A stretch of DNA of 64,000 bases, from positions 496,001 to 560,000 of the forward strand of contig NZ_JAHCTB010000002.1 in NCBI RefSeq assembly GCF_018476645.1, given 5' to 3'. The DNA is from Aequorivita echinoideorum. GTDB lineage: Bacteria; Bacteroidota; Bacteroidia; Flavobacteriales; Flavobacteriaceae. Below, in pieces: positions 8,546 to 17,388 of this stretch. The translations under genes were made by a program, and so were the position numbers. The first letter of the stretch is position 1; every line of letters starts with the position of its first letter. The notes beneath the pieces were generated by a model, which ran no database searches, was not told where the DNA came from, and was given only the letters and a program-made list of their open reading frames with translations.

Positions 8546-8803
8546 TCAATTTATTTTCGCTTCAATAAGATTGTAAAAATCCTGAAGTGTGACTACGTTC
8601 ACAAAATCATCGCCCTTCAATTTCACGCCAAAGTTGGACTCGACGGCCACAACGAGATCCACGAAATCAAGGCTATCGAGCTCCAATGTTTCCTTTAAAT
8701 TTGCGCTTGGGTGGATATCATCTTTTTCCACTTCAAACTCATCAACCAAAAAGTAGTTTATCTTTTCAACTATCAATTCTCTATTCATTGCTACTAATTG
8801 CAT
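8546..8803 (-). CDS. Acyl carrier protein 2 of the pigment operon
   Basis: Up to 85 residues with the carrier motif LELDSLDFVDLV; the phosphopantetheinylated Ser is residue 44. The first ATG (8803) overlaps the upstream ketosynthase stop by ten bases. A second ATG at 8788 starts MNRELIVEKI, just after that stop, and is equally plausible. The sequence differs clearly from ACP 1, so the two are unlikely to be recent duplicates and may serve different ketosynthases. Confidence 0.9.
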   Translation of the reverse strand: MQLVAMNRELIVEKINYFLVDEFEVEKDDIHPSANLKETLELDSLDFVDLVVAVESNFGVKLKGDDFVNVVTLQDFYNLIEAKIN

Positions 8804-10011
8804 TTTTTAATTATTAATGCGGAATTGGTGCCCCCAAAACCGAAAGAATTTGACAAAAATACATCAATTTTTTTGTTTAACGTTTTGTTAACAAGGTTTA
8901 ATTGTGAAGCCGCCTCATCTGGGTTTTCAAGATTGACATTGGGTGCTATAAATGAATTTTCCATCATAATCATAGAATACACAATCTCGCTTGCACCTGC
9001 CATCCAGCACTCGTGTCCGGTCATTGATTTTGTTGAACTTACGTAAGGAAATGCTTTCCCAAAAACATCTGATATGGCCCGAGCCTCATTGGCATCGCCC
9101 ACAGGTGTTGATGTAGCGTGGGCATTGACATAATCAACTTTGGAGGCATCAATATTTGCCTGCTCCAGTGCCATTTTCATGGCGCGTGCGGGCCCATCAA
9201 TATTGGGCGTTGAAATATGATCGCCGTTGCTGGAAAACCCATAGCCAATTATTTCGCCTAAAATTGGTGCGCCGCGTTTTACCGCACTTTCATAGCTTTC
9301 AATAACCAACGTGGCTGCGCCGCCGCTGGGAACCAAACCATCCCGATCTCTATCAAAAGGTCGGCACGCCTTTAAAGGATCTGTTTTTGTTGAAAAGACC
9401 CCAAGCCCATCAAAACTTCCCATAGCCAATGTGTTGACTTCCTGTGCTCCGCCAGCAATTATGATGTCCTGCATTCCATTTTTTATAAGAAAATACGCCA
9501 TCCCAATGGAATGCGAACCGCTCGCACACGCCGCGCTGATGGTAAAGTTGACTCCTCTCAATTTAAAAATGGTGGAAAGGTTCATTGTAACCGTAGAATT
9601 CATCGCTTTAAAAATAGCCCCCGAACCTACCAAAGTTGTATCTTTCTTTTCGCGGATTTTATCCACTGATTCTATTACGGATTTTGTTGTGCTATCGTTT
9701 CCGTATAAAATCCCTACATCATTTGTGTCCAAAAAATGCTGGTCAATTTTTGCCTGCTGTAAAGCTTCGGCGGTTGCCGCGTACGCGTATGCCCCCTCTT
9801 CGCCCAAGCTTACACGCTGTCTTCGCGAAAGATATTCCTTTAAATCGGGTTCCTCAACCCACCCTGTAAGACAAGAGCGGTAGCCGAAATCCTTTCGGTC
9901 TTCAGCATATATGATTCCGGATTTTCCATTATACAGAGATTCTTTTACTTGCTCCTTATTCTTGCCAATGCAGGAGTAAATTCCCATTCCTGTGATAACC
10001 ACACGCCTCAT
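8794..10011 (-). CDS. Beta-ketoacyl-ACP synthase (ApeR/FabB-like), catalytic
   Basis: 405 residues with Cys162 in SAACASGSHS, His298 in NAHATSTPVGD and His333 in SMTGHECWMAGA, and the terminal NSFGFGGTN loop. The ATSTP form of the first His motif and GHECWMAGA are the FabB-like variant. This enzyme is therefore of a different subfamily from the two other active ketosynthases of the operon. It is followed immediately by ACP 2 and preceded by FabG (12 bases), making a compact condensation-reduction module. The precise elongation step is inferred. Confidence 0.92.
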   Translation of the reverse strand: MRRVVITGMGIYSCIGKNKEQVKESLYNGKSGIIYAEDRKDFGYRSCLTGWVEEPDLKEYLSRRQRVSLGEEGAYAYAATAEALQQAKIDQHFLDTNDVGILYGNDSTTKSVIESVDKIREKKDTTLVGSGAIFKAMNSTVTMNLSTIFKLRGVNFTISAACASGSHSIGMAYFLIKNGMQDIIIAGGAQEVNTLAMGSFDGLGVFSTKTDPLKACRPFDRDRDGLVPSGGAATLVIESYESAVKRGAPILGEIIGYGFSSNGDHISTPNIDGPARAMKMALEQANIDASKVDYVNAHATSTPVGDANEARAISDVFGKAFPYVSSTKSMTGHECWMAGASEIVYSMIMMENSFIAPNVNLENPDEAASQLNLVNKTLNKKIDVFLSNSFGFGGTNSALIIKKCN

Positions 10012-10023
10012 ATTCCGTTTCTT

Positions 10024-10773
10024 TTAAGAATAAATCCCCCCATTAATATTTATGACTTCGCCGGTAATATACGAAGCATTTTTTGAAGCCAAAAAACTTA
10101 CCAGATGGGCCACTTCCTCAGCCTCACCAAAACGATTCACGGGAATCATTTTTTTAAGTTCCTTTTCGTCAAGACCTGCGGTCATATCACTATTTATGAA
10201 GCCGGGTGCTACCGCATTCACCGTAATATTTCGTTTGGCAATTTCCTGAGCCAAAGCTTTTGTAGCGCCAACAACGGCTCCCTTTGCAGCGGAATAATTT
10301 ACTTGACCTGCCGTTCCTTTCAGTCCAGATACCGAAACCATATTGATAATCCTACCATATTTGTTTACCAGCATTTGCTGCATCAAATAATTGGTCACGT
10401 TGTAAAATCCATTTAAACTAGTGTTTAAAACGCTGTTCCAATCCTCGGATTTCATCCACACGAAAAGCCCGTCCTTATTGATTCCCGCATTATTGATTAC
10501 CACTTCAATAACAGCATTTTCATTTTTTTGAAACCAACCATCAAAAGTTTTTTGCACACTCTCCGCATTTGCTACATCAAATTTTAAAATTTCACCCTTT
10601 GTGCCAGCATTTTCTACTTCCTTTAAAGTTTCCAAAGCGGCGGCTTCGTTGTGATTGTAATTTATAAGAATTGAATACCCGGAATCTTTCGCAAGCTGAA
10701 TACAGATGGCACGACCTATTCCGCGCGAACCGCCGGTCACTAATGCATATTTCTTTTTTGGCTGTTTTTCCAT
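10024..10773 (-). CDS. 3-oxoacyl-ACP reductase (FabG-like SDR)
   Basis: 249 residues, classic short-chain dehydrogenase. TGGSRGIGRAI near residue 15 binds NADPH and NNAGINKDGL near 93 is the structural motif. The catalytic Ser (MVSVSG), Tyr and Lys (YSAAKG) are all present. It reduces 3-oxoacyl-ACP to 3-hydroxyacyl-ACP, feeding the dehydratases. It is the second gene of the operon, 62 bases after the ammonia-lyase. It could in principle also supply primary fatty acid synthesis, but the neighbourhood makes a dedicated pigment reductase more likely. Confidence 0.92.
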   Translation of the reverse strand: MEKQPKKKYALVTGGSRGIGRAICIQLAKDSGYSILINYNHNEAAALETLKEVENAGTKGEILKFDVANAESVQKTFDGWFQKNENAVIEVVINNAGINKDGLFVWMKSEDWNSVLNTSLNGFYNVTNYLMQQMLVNKYGRIINMVSVSGLKGTAGQVNYSAAKGAVVGATKALAQEIAKRNITVNAVAPGFINSDMTAGLDEKELKKMIPVNRFGEAEEVAHLVSFLASKNASYITGEVININGGIYS

Positions 10774-10835
10774 AAAATCTATGTGCTACAAAATTAAAAG
10801 ACGCTGAAAATTCAAAATTATAACTGCGCCTAAAA

Positions 10836-12362
10836 TTAATCTTCGGTTTCCATTAAAAACGCCTTGACTTTATTTACATATGGATACATTACTACATCTT
10901 CCGCAAAAACGGGCACTATTTTACGAATGTCCTCATACATTTTCTTTGTTTTTGAAGATATTTTATCTTGAACTTTCAAATATTCAATAGCCTGAACAAT
11001 GGCAATAATTTCAATAGAGATTACTTCGAAGGAATTTTCTATAACTTTCTTTGTGATAAGTGCGGCATTGGTTCCCATGCTTACCACATCCTGATTATCA
11101 TTATTGTTTGGAATACTGTGCACATACATAGGGTTGCTGAGCATTTGGCTTTCGGCTGTGGTTGATGTGGCGGTAAATTGTACGCCCTGCATCCCAAAGT
11201 TGAGTCCCAGCTTTCCCAAATTTACAAATGGCGGAAGCATCTCGTTCAATTTTGAATTCAACAGATAATTTAATTGTCTTTCAGCGAGCATCGTCATTTT
11301 TGCAATTACCATTTTCAGCTTGTCCATTTCAAGTGAAATATAGTCGCCATGGAAATTGCCCCCGTGATACACATTTCTTTTATCGACATCAATTATGGGG
11401 TTATCGTTCGCTGAATTCACTTCTTCAATCAGAATTTTTTCAACATTATTTATTGTGTCCAAAACCGGGCCCAAAATCTGGGGAACGCAACGAAGTGAGT
11501 AATATTCCTGCACTTTTTCGTGAAAAACCTCAACATCATTTGCACCATTATATAAGTGATGCTCACGTTTACGGGTCAAATGGCTATCGCTTAAATGGTC
11601 ACGCATTTTTGCGGCAATTTCCCGCTGCCCGCTATGTTTTTTAGCTTGGTTCAATTCGCTGCTCAAATGGTCATCGTAAGCATTCACAATCTCGTTGATT
11701 GCAGAAGAGCAAGCCACCATCCAGCGAAGCGCCCTCTTCGAATATAGCAAATTTACCGCGCCAATTCCAGACATTACTGATGTACCGTTCATAAGCGCTA
11801 ATCCTTCGCGAAGCTCAACTTTTATGGGTTGAAGATTTTCAGCTTTAAAAATTTCTTCAGTATTTTTTATTTCGCCTTTGTAAAAAACCTCGCCCTCACC
11901 AATTAAAACCAAAGCTAAATGAGCCAACTGCACAAGATCCCCGCTGGCGCCCACGCCGCCATGCTCATAAATAAGCGGAACAATATCTCTGTTCAGCAAT
12001 TCTGCCATCAAATGGATTACTGAAGGATGCACGCCGCTATGGCCCAAGCTTAGCGTATTGAGCCGCGCCAGCATAGCCGCCCGAACATATTTTTCAGAAA
12101 TGGGGTTCCCGGTGCCGGAAGCGTGGCTTCGTATTAAATTATACTGAAGCTGGACGCGCTCGTCGTCCTTAATTTTATATTGTGCCATGGGCCCAAAGCC
12201 AGTATTCACGCCATAGATTACTTTGTTTTCTGAAAATTCTTTCAAAAAATCAAAACTCTTGTGAACCGTTTCTACTGTATCTTTGTGGACTTGGACGGGC
12301 TGATTTTTAAAAATAACATCATAAAAATCTGCCAGTTCCAGTTTTCCTTTCAATATTGGCAT
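10836..12362 (-). CDS. Tyrosine ammonia-lyase (HAL/PAL family)
   Basis: 508 residues. Catalytic Tyr50 lies in IYGVNTGFG, and Ala139-Ser140-Gly141 in GGVGASGDLVQL cyclise to the MIO cofactor. The selectivity loop reads IRSHASGTG. From memory the sequence closely follows the Flavobacterium johnsoniae tyrosine ammonia-lyase of the flexirubin cluster, including NSANDNPIIDV and GNFHGDYISLEMDKL. The enzyme removes ammonia from tyrosine to give 4-coumarate, the aryl starter of flexirubins. It is the first gene of the operon and is divergent from the halogenase-like gene. Histidine ammonia-lyase is the alternative, but no other hut gene is nearby. Confidence 0.92.
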   Translation of the reverse strand: MPILKGKLELADFYDVIFKNQPVQVHKDTVETVHKSFDFLKEFSENKVIYGVNTGFGPMAQYKIKDDERVQLQYNLIRSHASGTGNPISEKYVRAAMLARLNTLSLGHSGVHPSVIHLMAELLNRDIVPLIYEHGGVGASGDLVQLAHLALVLIGEGEVFYKGEIKNTEEIFKAENLQPIKVELREGLALMNGTSVMSGIGAVNLLYSKRALRWMVACSSAINEIVNAYDDHLSSELNQAKKHSGQREIAAKMRDHLSDSHLTRKREHHLYNGANDVEVFHEKVQEYYSLRCVPQILGPVLDTINNVEKILIEEVNSANDNPIIDVDKRNVYHGGNFHGDYISLEMDKLKMVIAKMTMLAERQLNYLLNSKLNEMLPPFVNLGKLGLNFGMQGVQFTATSTTAESQMLSNPMYVHSIPNNNDNQDVVSMGTNAALITKKVIENSFEVISIEIIAIVQAIEYLKVQDKISSKTKKMYEDIRKIVPVFAEDVVMYPYVNKVKAFLMETED

Positions 12363-12427
12363 GAATGGGAATCAGTTAATTTGATTAAAACGCTGCTTTG
12401 CGAATTTGGGCACGAAACTTTAGATTG

Positions 12428-12435
12428 CAAATTTA
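12428..12435 (-). promoter_or_regulatory. Probable -7 element of the pigment-operon promoter
   Basis: On the minus strand the bases read TAAATTTG, an exact match to TAnnTTTG, about 66 bases upstream of the ammonia-lyase ATG inside the 101-base divergent spacer. No convincing -33 TTTG lies 19-20 bases further up, so the call rests on the -7 and on position. A run of A/T inverted repeats (about 12435-12460) lies beside it and could influence both divergent genes. Confidence 0.45.
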
Positions 12436-12463
12436 GAATTTTTTAAAAATTTAATTCTTAATA

Positions 12464-13714
12464 ATGAAGAATGATATTTCGGTGGATGTGTTGATTATTG
12501 GCGCGGGGCCTTCCGGCTGTGTTGCGGCGGCGTATCTAAACGGCAAGGGAATAAGCACAAAAGTGGTTGAAAAAAACAAATTCCCAAGATTTGTGATCGG
12601 CGAAAGCCTGTTGCCACGGTGCATGGAGCATTTTGAGGAAACTGGATTGCTTGACTGCCTGAAAGCAAAAAATTTTGAAGTAAAGGCAGGCGCACGGTTT
12701 TTGAAAGACGGGATGGTCTGTAATTTTGATTTCAGCAAAAAATTTACTTCAGGCTGGGATTATACGTGGCAAGTCCCTAGAGCCGATTTTGATAATACCT
12801 TGGCTCAAGAAATCATTAAAATGGGCGTCGATGTTTCTTTTGAAGAACAAGTAACCGAAGTGAATATTGACGAAACCGGAAATTCATGTACAAACGTTGT
12901 AAATGTTGAAGGTAAATCCTATAAAATCAACGCCAAATTTATAATAGACAGCAGTGGTTTTGGCAGGGTTTTACCCAGATTGCTGGATCTTGACAAACCT
13001 AGCGTTATACCGAAGCATTCTGCCATTTACACCCATATTGCTGAAACCGAACGACCCAAGGGCACCGAAGGCACGCTGATTACATTTGATGTGGTCACGG
13101 ATACGTGCTGGCTCTGGGTTATCCCATTTTCAAATGGCACTACCAGCATCGGTTTTGTGGGACCTTCAGATTTTATTGAGAGTTTCAAAGGGAATGCTGC
13201 GGAAAAACTAACGGAAATGCTGAAACTTTCAGAATATTATTATGATCGTTTAAAAGAAAAACCATTTCTCTTTGAACCCCATATAATCAAGGATTATTCA
13301 AAAGCGGTAAAATCCATATTTGGAAAAGGTTTTGCACTTACAGGAAACAGTGCCGAATTTCTGGATCCGGTTTTTTCGTCTGGCGTTACCTTTGCCACAG
13401 AATCTGGATTATTGGCTGCAAAACTCATCACGAAGCAGTTAAACAATGAAAAAGTTGATTGGGAAAAAGAATACGAAGAATATATAATGAAGGGTGTTGA
13501 TGTTTTTAGGACCTATGTGAATGAATGGTATACAGGAAATCTTCAGAAGATATTTTTTCACCCCATTGAAAATCCAATTATAAAATCGCAAATATGCTCT
13601 GTACTTGCGGGTTATGTTTGGGATGAAAAAAATCCATTTGTAAAAAACCATAACAGACTGGTAAAAACCGTGGCGCAGTATGTGGAAATGGAAAGGGAGT
13701 CTTTGCTGAATTAA
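12464..13714 (+). CDS. Flavin-dependent halogenase-like oxidoreductase
   Basis: 416 residues. IIGAGPSGCVAAAYL at 11-25 is the FAD-binding GxGxxG motif. FPRFVIGESLLP at 40-51 is typical of tryptophan/phenol halogenases. Lys74 in EVKAGARF aligns by eye with the halogenase Lys that carries the chloramine. WLWVIP at 216-221 fits the WxWxIP motif. LDPVFSSGVTFA at 300-311 is the conserved FAD-domain segment. Divergence from the flexirubin operon suggests it chlorinates the phenol ring of the pigment, since chlorinated flexirubins are known. Non-halogenating monooxygenases share much of this pattern, so activity is not proven. Confidence 0.8.
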   Translation: MKNDISVDVLIIGAGPSGCVAAAYLNGKGISTKVVEKNKFPRFVIGESLLPRCMEHFEETGLLDCLKAKNFEVKAGARFLKDGMVCNFDFSKKFTSGWDYTWQVPRADFDNTLAQEIIKMGVDVSFEEQVTEVNIDETGNSCTNVVNVEGKSYKINAKFIIDSSGFGRVLPRLLDLDKPSVIPKHSAIYTHIAETERPKGTEGTLITFDVVTDTCWLWVIPFSNGTTSIGFVGPSDFIESFKGNAAEKLTEMLKLSEYYYDRLKEKPFLFEPHIIKDYSKAVKSIFGKGFALTGNSAEFLDPVFSSGVTFATESGLLAAKLITKQLNNEKVDWEKEYEEYIMKGVDVFRTYVNEWYTGNLQKIFFHPIENPIIKSQICSVLAGYVWDEKNPFVKNHNRLVKTVAQYVEMERESLLN

Positions 13715-13738
13715 TTTCAATTTTTTAAAAAAAAGAAA

Positions 13739-13766
13739 AATCCCAATCTTTTTTAAGATCGGGATT
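13739..13766. terminator. Bidirectional terminator between halogenase-like gene and tRNA-Gln
   Basis: The arms AATCCCAATCTT and AAGATCGGGATT pair with one mismatch around a TTTT loop. An A-rich run lies on the left and CGTTTTTT on the right, so it can end the plus-strand gene and the minus-strand tRNA transcript. Confidence 0.8.
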
Positions 13767-13775
13767 CGTTTTTTG

Positions 13776-13848
13776 TTGGCCCACTAGGGCTCGAACCTAG
13801 ACTCTTCTGGACCAAAACCAGACGTGTTGCCAGTTACACCATGGGCCA
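13776..13848 (-). tRNA. tRNA-Gln (anticodon TTG)
   Basis: 73 bases fold as a cloverleaf on the minus strand. The acceptor arms TGGCCCA and TGGGCCA are followed by discriminator A. The anticodon stem TCTGG/CCAGA closes the loop TTTTGGT, giving anticodon TTG for Gln (CAA). The T arm is CTAGG-TTCGAGC-CCTAG. The CCA end is not encoded. It stands alone between the halogenase-like gene and the DUF2723 gene, with its own promoter and terminator. Confidence 0.95.
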
Positions 13849-13865
13849 ATTCCACAATGAGGTGG

Positions 13866-13896
13866 CAAATTTAATACAAACTTTGGCTTGTACAAA
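13866..13896 (-). promoter_or_regulatory. Promoter of tRNA-Gln
   Basis: On the minus strand, TTTG (13893-13896), a 19-base spacer and TAAATTTG (13866-13873) match the Bacteroidota sigma-A consensus TTTG-N19-TAnnTTTG exactly. Transcription would begin about 8-10 bases before the mature tRNA 5' end. Confidence 0.8.
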
Positions 13897-14040
13897 TTTT
13901 TCTTTCAAAAAATTGCGGTTTCTTTTTTCCATTGGCAAATCCTTCAAAAATAACATTACCTAAAGTACGTTACTCCATATAAATAAGTGCATCTATTTAT
14001 ATTATTAGTAAATTCGCGGCAAGAAAATTTTTAAGCATCT

Positions 14041-17000
14041 ATGGGTTCTTTCAACTTTACGAAATGGAATAAAATTACAGGATGGGGTGTATTTGCCATC
14101 GCACTGCTAACCTACTGGCTTACAGTAGAACCCACAGCAAGTTTTTGGGATGCCGGCGAATATATAACCACTGCGAGCAACCTTGAAGTTGGCCACCCGC
14201 CAGGTGCTCCTCTCTATCAATTATTGGGAGCATTTTTCTCTATTTTTTCACCAGATGCGGCGCACATTGCGCTTACCATTAATTTGATGTCGGTTTTTGC
14301 CAGTGCATTTACCATACTTTTTATGTTTTGGTCATTAACCATTTTATTGACCAATCTCATTTCAAAACACCACGAGACTTTAGAAAGCACACATTTTATC
14401 GCCATATTGGGGAGTAGCGCTATTGGGGCACTTTCATTTGCGTTTACGGATAGTTTTTGGTTCAATGCAGTGGAAGCTGAAGTTTATGCGAGTGCGGCAT
14501 TTTTAATGGCGGTGCTTTTTTACACTGCGCTGCGCTGGGAAAGGGAAATGTTGAGCCCACGCGGAAATAGATGGCTTATATTGATAGCCTTTATTGTAGG
14601 ACTTTCCTTTGGTGTTCACTTTATGGCATTATTGACGATTCCGGCAATAGGATTTCTTTATTTCTTCAAGCATTATAAAACAGTTACCGTAAAAAACTTC
14701 ATCATTGCGAATATTGTGACGGTGGCAATTTTGGTATTCATTTTTATATTGCTTCTGCCTATGACAATGAAATTCTTCAGTGCTTCTGAATTATTTTTTG
14801 TCAACACTATTGGGCTTCCGTTTAACTCTGGAACTATTTTCGCCGGACTATTGTTCGCATTTATTTTCTTTTATGGACTTAAATATTCGCGCAAAAAAGG
14901 GTTTGTTCACGTAAATACGCTTCTGCTCTGTGTGTTGTTCATTTTTATCGGTTTCTCAAGTTGGCTTATGTTGCCCATTCGCGCGAATGCCGGTACTGTA
15001 ATCAATGAAAATAACCCAAACAATGCGCGTGAACTTTTAGCTTATTACAATAGGGAACAATATCCTGAAACACATTTATTCTACGGCCCATTGTTTACAG
15101 AGGTTTATGGTGGTTTAGATCCGGATGATCCCTATAAAGATGATAAGCCAAAGTATGAGAAGGATGAAGAAACCGGTAAGTATATTATTGTAAATGAATA
15201 TAAAAATGCAAGCCAGAATCTTGAAGATAAGCACAAAGCATTTTTGCCCAGAATGTGGAGCACGGAACATAATGCAAATTATATGGAATTTACCGGAGGG
15301 CTTGATTTCACTATTAAAAGTGAATATTTAAGCGAACCGCGATTGGTAGAGGAAGTAAATAAATTTAAGCAAGCCTATAATTCTGGGCTGGTGGATAAGA
15401 GTGACTACAATTCATTCCTGAAAAATTTTGGACAATATCTCGATATTGAAAAACCCAGTTTTTTTCAGAATATGAAATTTATGTTTGAGTTTCAATTTGG
15501 GTATATGTATTGGCGCTATTTTATGTGGAATTTCACGGGAAGGCAAGATGATATTCAAGGTCAATACACAGATTTGCACGGCAATTGGCTTAGCGGCGTG
15601 AAGTTTATTGACGAATTACGCTTGGGCTCACAGGATAATTTACCGAGCGATGTAAAAAACAACAAAGCGCGAAATACCTATTATTTTCTTCCGCTTATTT
15701 TGGGAATAATTGGCTTGATTTTCCATTTCAAAAATGATCAAAAAAGCTTTTGGGTTCTGTTGGTTTTATACCTGTTTACGGGACTTGCGCTAAAAGTTTA
15801 CCTTAACGAAAGACCTTTTGAACCGCGGGAACGTGATTATGCACTAGTGGGTAGTTTTTACGTGTTTGCTATGTGGATAGGCTATGGCGTTTATGCACTT
15901 TTCGATTTAATGAAAAATTACCTGAAGCCAAAAATGGCGCTTCCGTTAGTTTTGGGTATTACCGCGCTTGCAAGCCCAGTGCTTTTGGCCTATCAAAATT
16001 GGGATGACCATGATCGCTCAGGCCGCTACACGGCGCAATCCATGGGAAAAATGTATCTGGATAGCTGTGATGAAAACGCCATACTTTTTACCATTGGTGA
16101 CAATGATACCTTTGCGCTTTGGTATGCACAGAATATTGAAGGCTACAGGCAGGATGTGCGGATTGTGAATACCAGCCTTTTCCAGATTGACTGGTATATT
16201 GATGATATGAAGAAAAAGGCTTTTACCAGCGACCCTATTCCCTCACAACTCACCCACGACAAATATCGTTGGGGAACACGGGATTTTACCGTTTTTCAGC
16301 CCACAACAAAAGATACCATTGATATAAAAACGTGGATGAATTTTGTGGCAAACGATAGCCCGGCCACACAAATTGAACTTCAAAGCGGGCAAATGGTCAA
16401 TACCTTTCCTTCAAAAGTAATCCGCATTCCCGTTGATAAGGAAGCAGTACTTCGAAACGGAATTGTGCCACAAAAAGATGCCGATAAAATTGTTTCTGAA
16501 ATATTCATCAATCTAAAGGGTGATGTTATCTATAAAAATAGATTGCTAATGCTGGATATTATTGCGAACAATAACTGGGAACGCCCCATTTATTTTAGCG
16601 GTGGAAGCTTTGGTGATGATGATTATCTGTGGATGAAGGACTATTTGCAACTTGATGGGGTAGTTTACAAACTAGTGCCCATAAAAACACCAATTGATAA
16701 AAGAAACCCATTTGATATGGGCAGGGTTGATGCCGAAAAAATGTATGATATTGTGATGAAATGGGATTGGGGCAACAGCGGCAACCCAGATATCTATCAC
16801 GATACCGAAACCCGCCGAAACGGAATTACGTACCGAAGCAATTTGGCAAGACTCGCAGAAACCTTAATCAATGGTGGAAAAAAGGACAAGGCCGAAAAAG
16901 TTTTGGACCTGGCAATGGAAAAAATGCCCGTTGATTATTTTGAATACTATTCACTTTTAGAGCCATATGTTCTGGGTTATTATGAACTTGATAAAACTGA

Positions 17001-17367
17001 AAAAGCTCGGAAAGTATATCAAGACGTTGCTGAAAAATACAAGGAACATCTAACCTACTACAGTGGATTGAAATTCAACAAACAACGCGCCATTGTAGAT
17101 GAAATAATTAGTGATATGGAACGTTTGCGTAGTTTGGTGCAAATAGTTGTAATGTATGATGACGAAGCGTACGGACGCGCCGAGGCGAAAAAATTCAACG
17201 ACTATCTAAAAATGTTCCGCCATTTCTATTCGGAAGATGAGCAGATGAACCCAGACGCAGATATTCCGCAGGATTCTACCATCAACATTCCGCTGGATTC
17301 CACGCTAATGGAGCAAATGTCTGAACGGCCGCTACAGAACACGGAAGGTCAAGACCCCCTAGAATAG
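14041..17367 (+). CDS. DUF2723 protein (protein O-mannosyltransferase-like), multi-pass membrane
   Basis: 1108 residues. The N-terminal half has about 11-12 hydrophobic spans. The first is followed by TASFWDAGEYITTASNLEVGHPPGAP, the DUF2723 signature; the Asp in FWDAGE occupies the place of the catalytic acid in GT-C O-mannosyltransferases. After residue about 640 comes a large soluble domain (GDNDTFALWYAQ) ending in TPR-like helices near 925-1040 and an acidic tail. It probably glycosylates exported proteins, since general O-glycosylation is known in Flavobacteriia, but no direct evidence is present. A 21-bp gap separates it from the preferred start of the deacetylase downstream. Confidence 0.85.
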   Translation: MGSFNFTKWNKITGWGVFAIALLTYWLTVEPTASFWDAGEYITTASNLEVGHPPGAPLYQLLGAFFSIFSPDAAHIALTINLMSVFASAFTILFMFWSLTILLTNLISKHHETLESTHFIAILGSSAIGALSFAFTDSFWFNAVEAEVYASAAFLMAVLFYTALRWEREMLSPRGNRWLILIAFIVGLSFGVHFMALLTIPAIGFLYFFKHYKTVTVKNFIIANIVTVAILVFIFILLLPMTMKFFSASELFFVNTIGLPFNSGTIFAGLLFAFIFFYGLKYSRKKGFVHVNTLLLCVLFIFIGFSSWLMLPIRANAGTVINENNPNNARELLAYYNREQYPETHLFYGPLFTEVYGGLDPDDPYKDDKPKYEKDEETGKYIIVNEYKNASQNLEDKHKAFLPRMWSTEHNANYMEFTGGLDFTIKSEYLSEPRLVEEVNKFKQAYNSGLVDKSDYNSFLKNFGQYLDIEKPSFFQNMKFMFEFQFGYMYWRYFMWNFTGRQDDIQGQYTDLHGNWLSGVKFIDELRLGSQDNLPSDVKNNKARNTYYFLPLILGIIGLIFHFKNDQKSFWVLLVLYLFTGLALKVYLNERPFEPRERDYALVGSFYVFAMWIGYGVYALFDLMKNYLKPKMALPLVLGITALASPVLLAYQNWDDHDRSGRYTAQSMGKMYLDSCDENAILFTIGDNDTFALWYAQNIEGYRQDVRIVNTSLFQIDWYIDDMKKKAFTSDPIPSQLTHDKYRWGTRDFTVFQPTTKDTIDIKTWMNFVANDSPATQIELQSGQMVNTFPSKVIRIPVDKEAVLRNGIVPQKDADKIVSEIFINLKGDVIYKNRLLMLDIIANNNWERPIYFSGGSFGDDDYLWMKDYLQLDGVVYKLVPIKTPIDKRNPFDMGRVDAEKMYDIVMKWDWGNSGNPDIYHDTETRRNGITYRSNLARLAETLINGGKKDKAEKVLDLAMEKMPVDYFEYYSLLEPYVLGYYELDKTEKARKVYQDVAEKYKEHLTYYSGLKFNKQRAIVDEIISDMERLRSLVQIVVMYDDEAYGRAEAKKFNDYLKMFRHFYSEDEQMNPDADIPQDSTINIPLDSTLMEQMSERPLQNTEGQDPLE

Positions 17368-17388
17368 GTGAGCTTTCGTTTCGTAAAA

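Noticed and set aside
9311-9883. 190-residue plus-strand open frame
   Set aside because: It lies antisense within the ketosynthase gene 8794-10011, with composition typical of a shadow frame and no domain.
10774-10835. TAATTTTG motifs before fabG as promoters
   Set aside because: Two overlapping chance matches in very AT-rich DNA with no -33 element.
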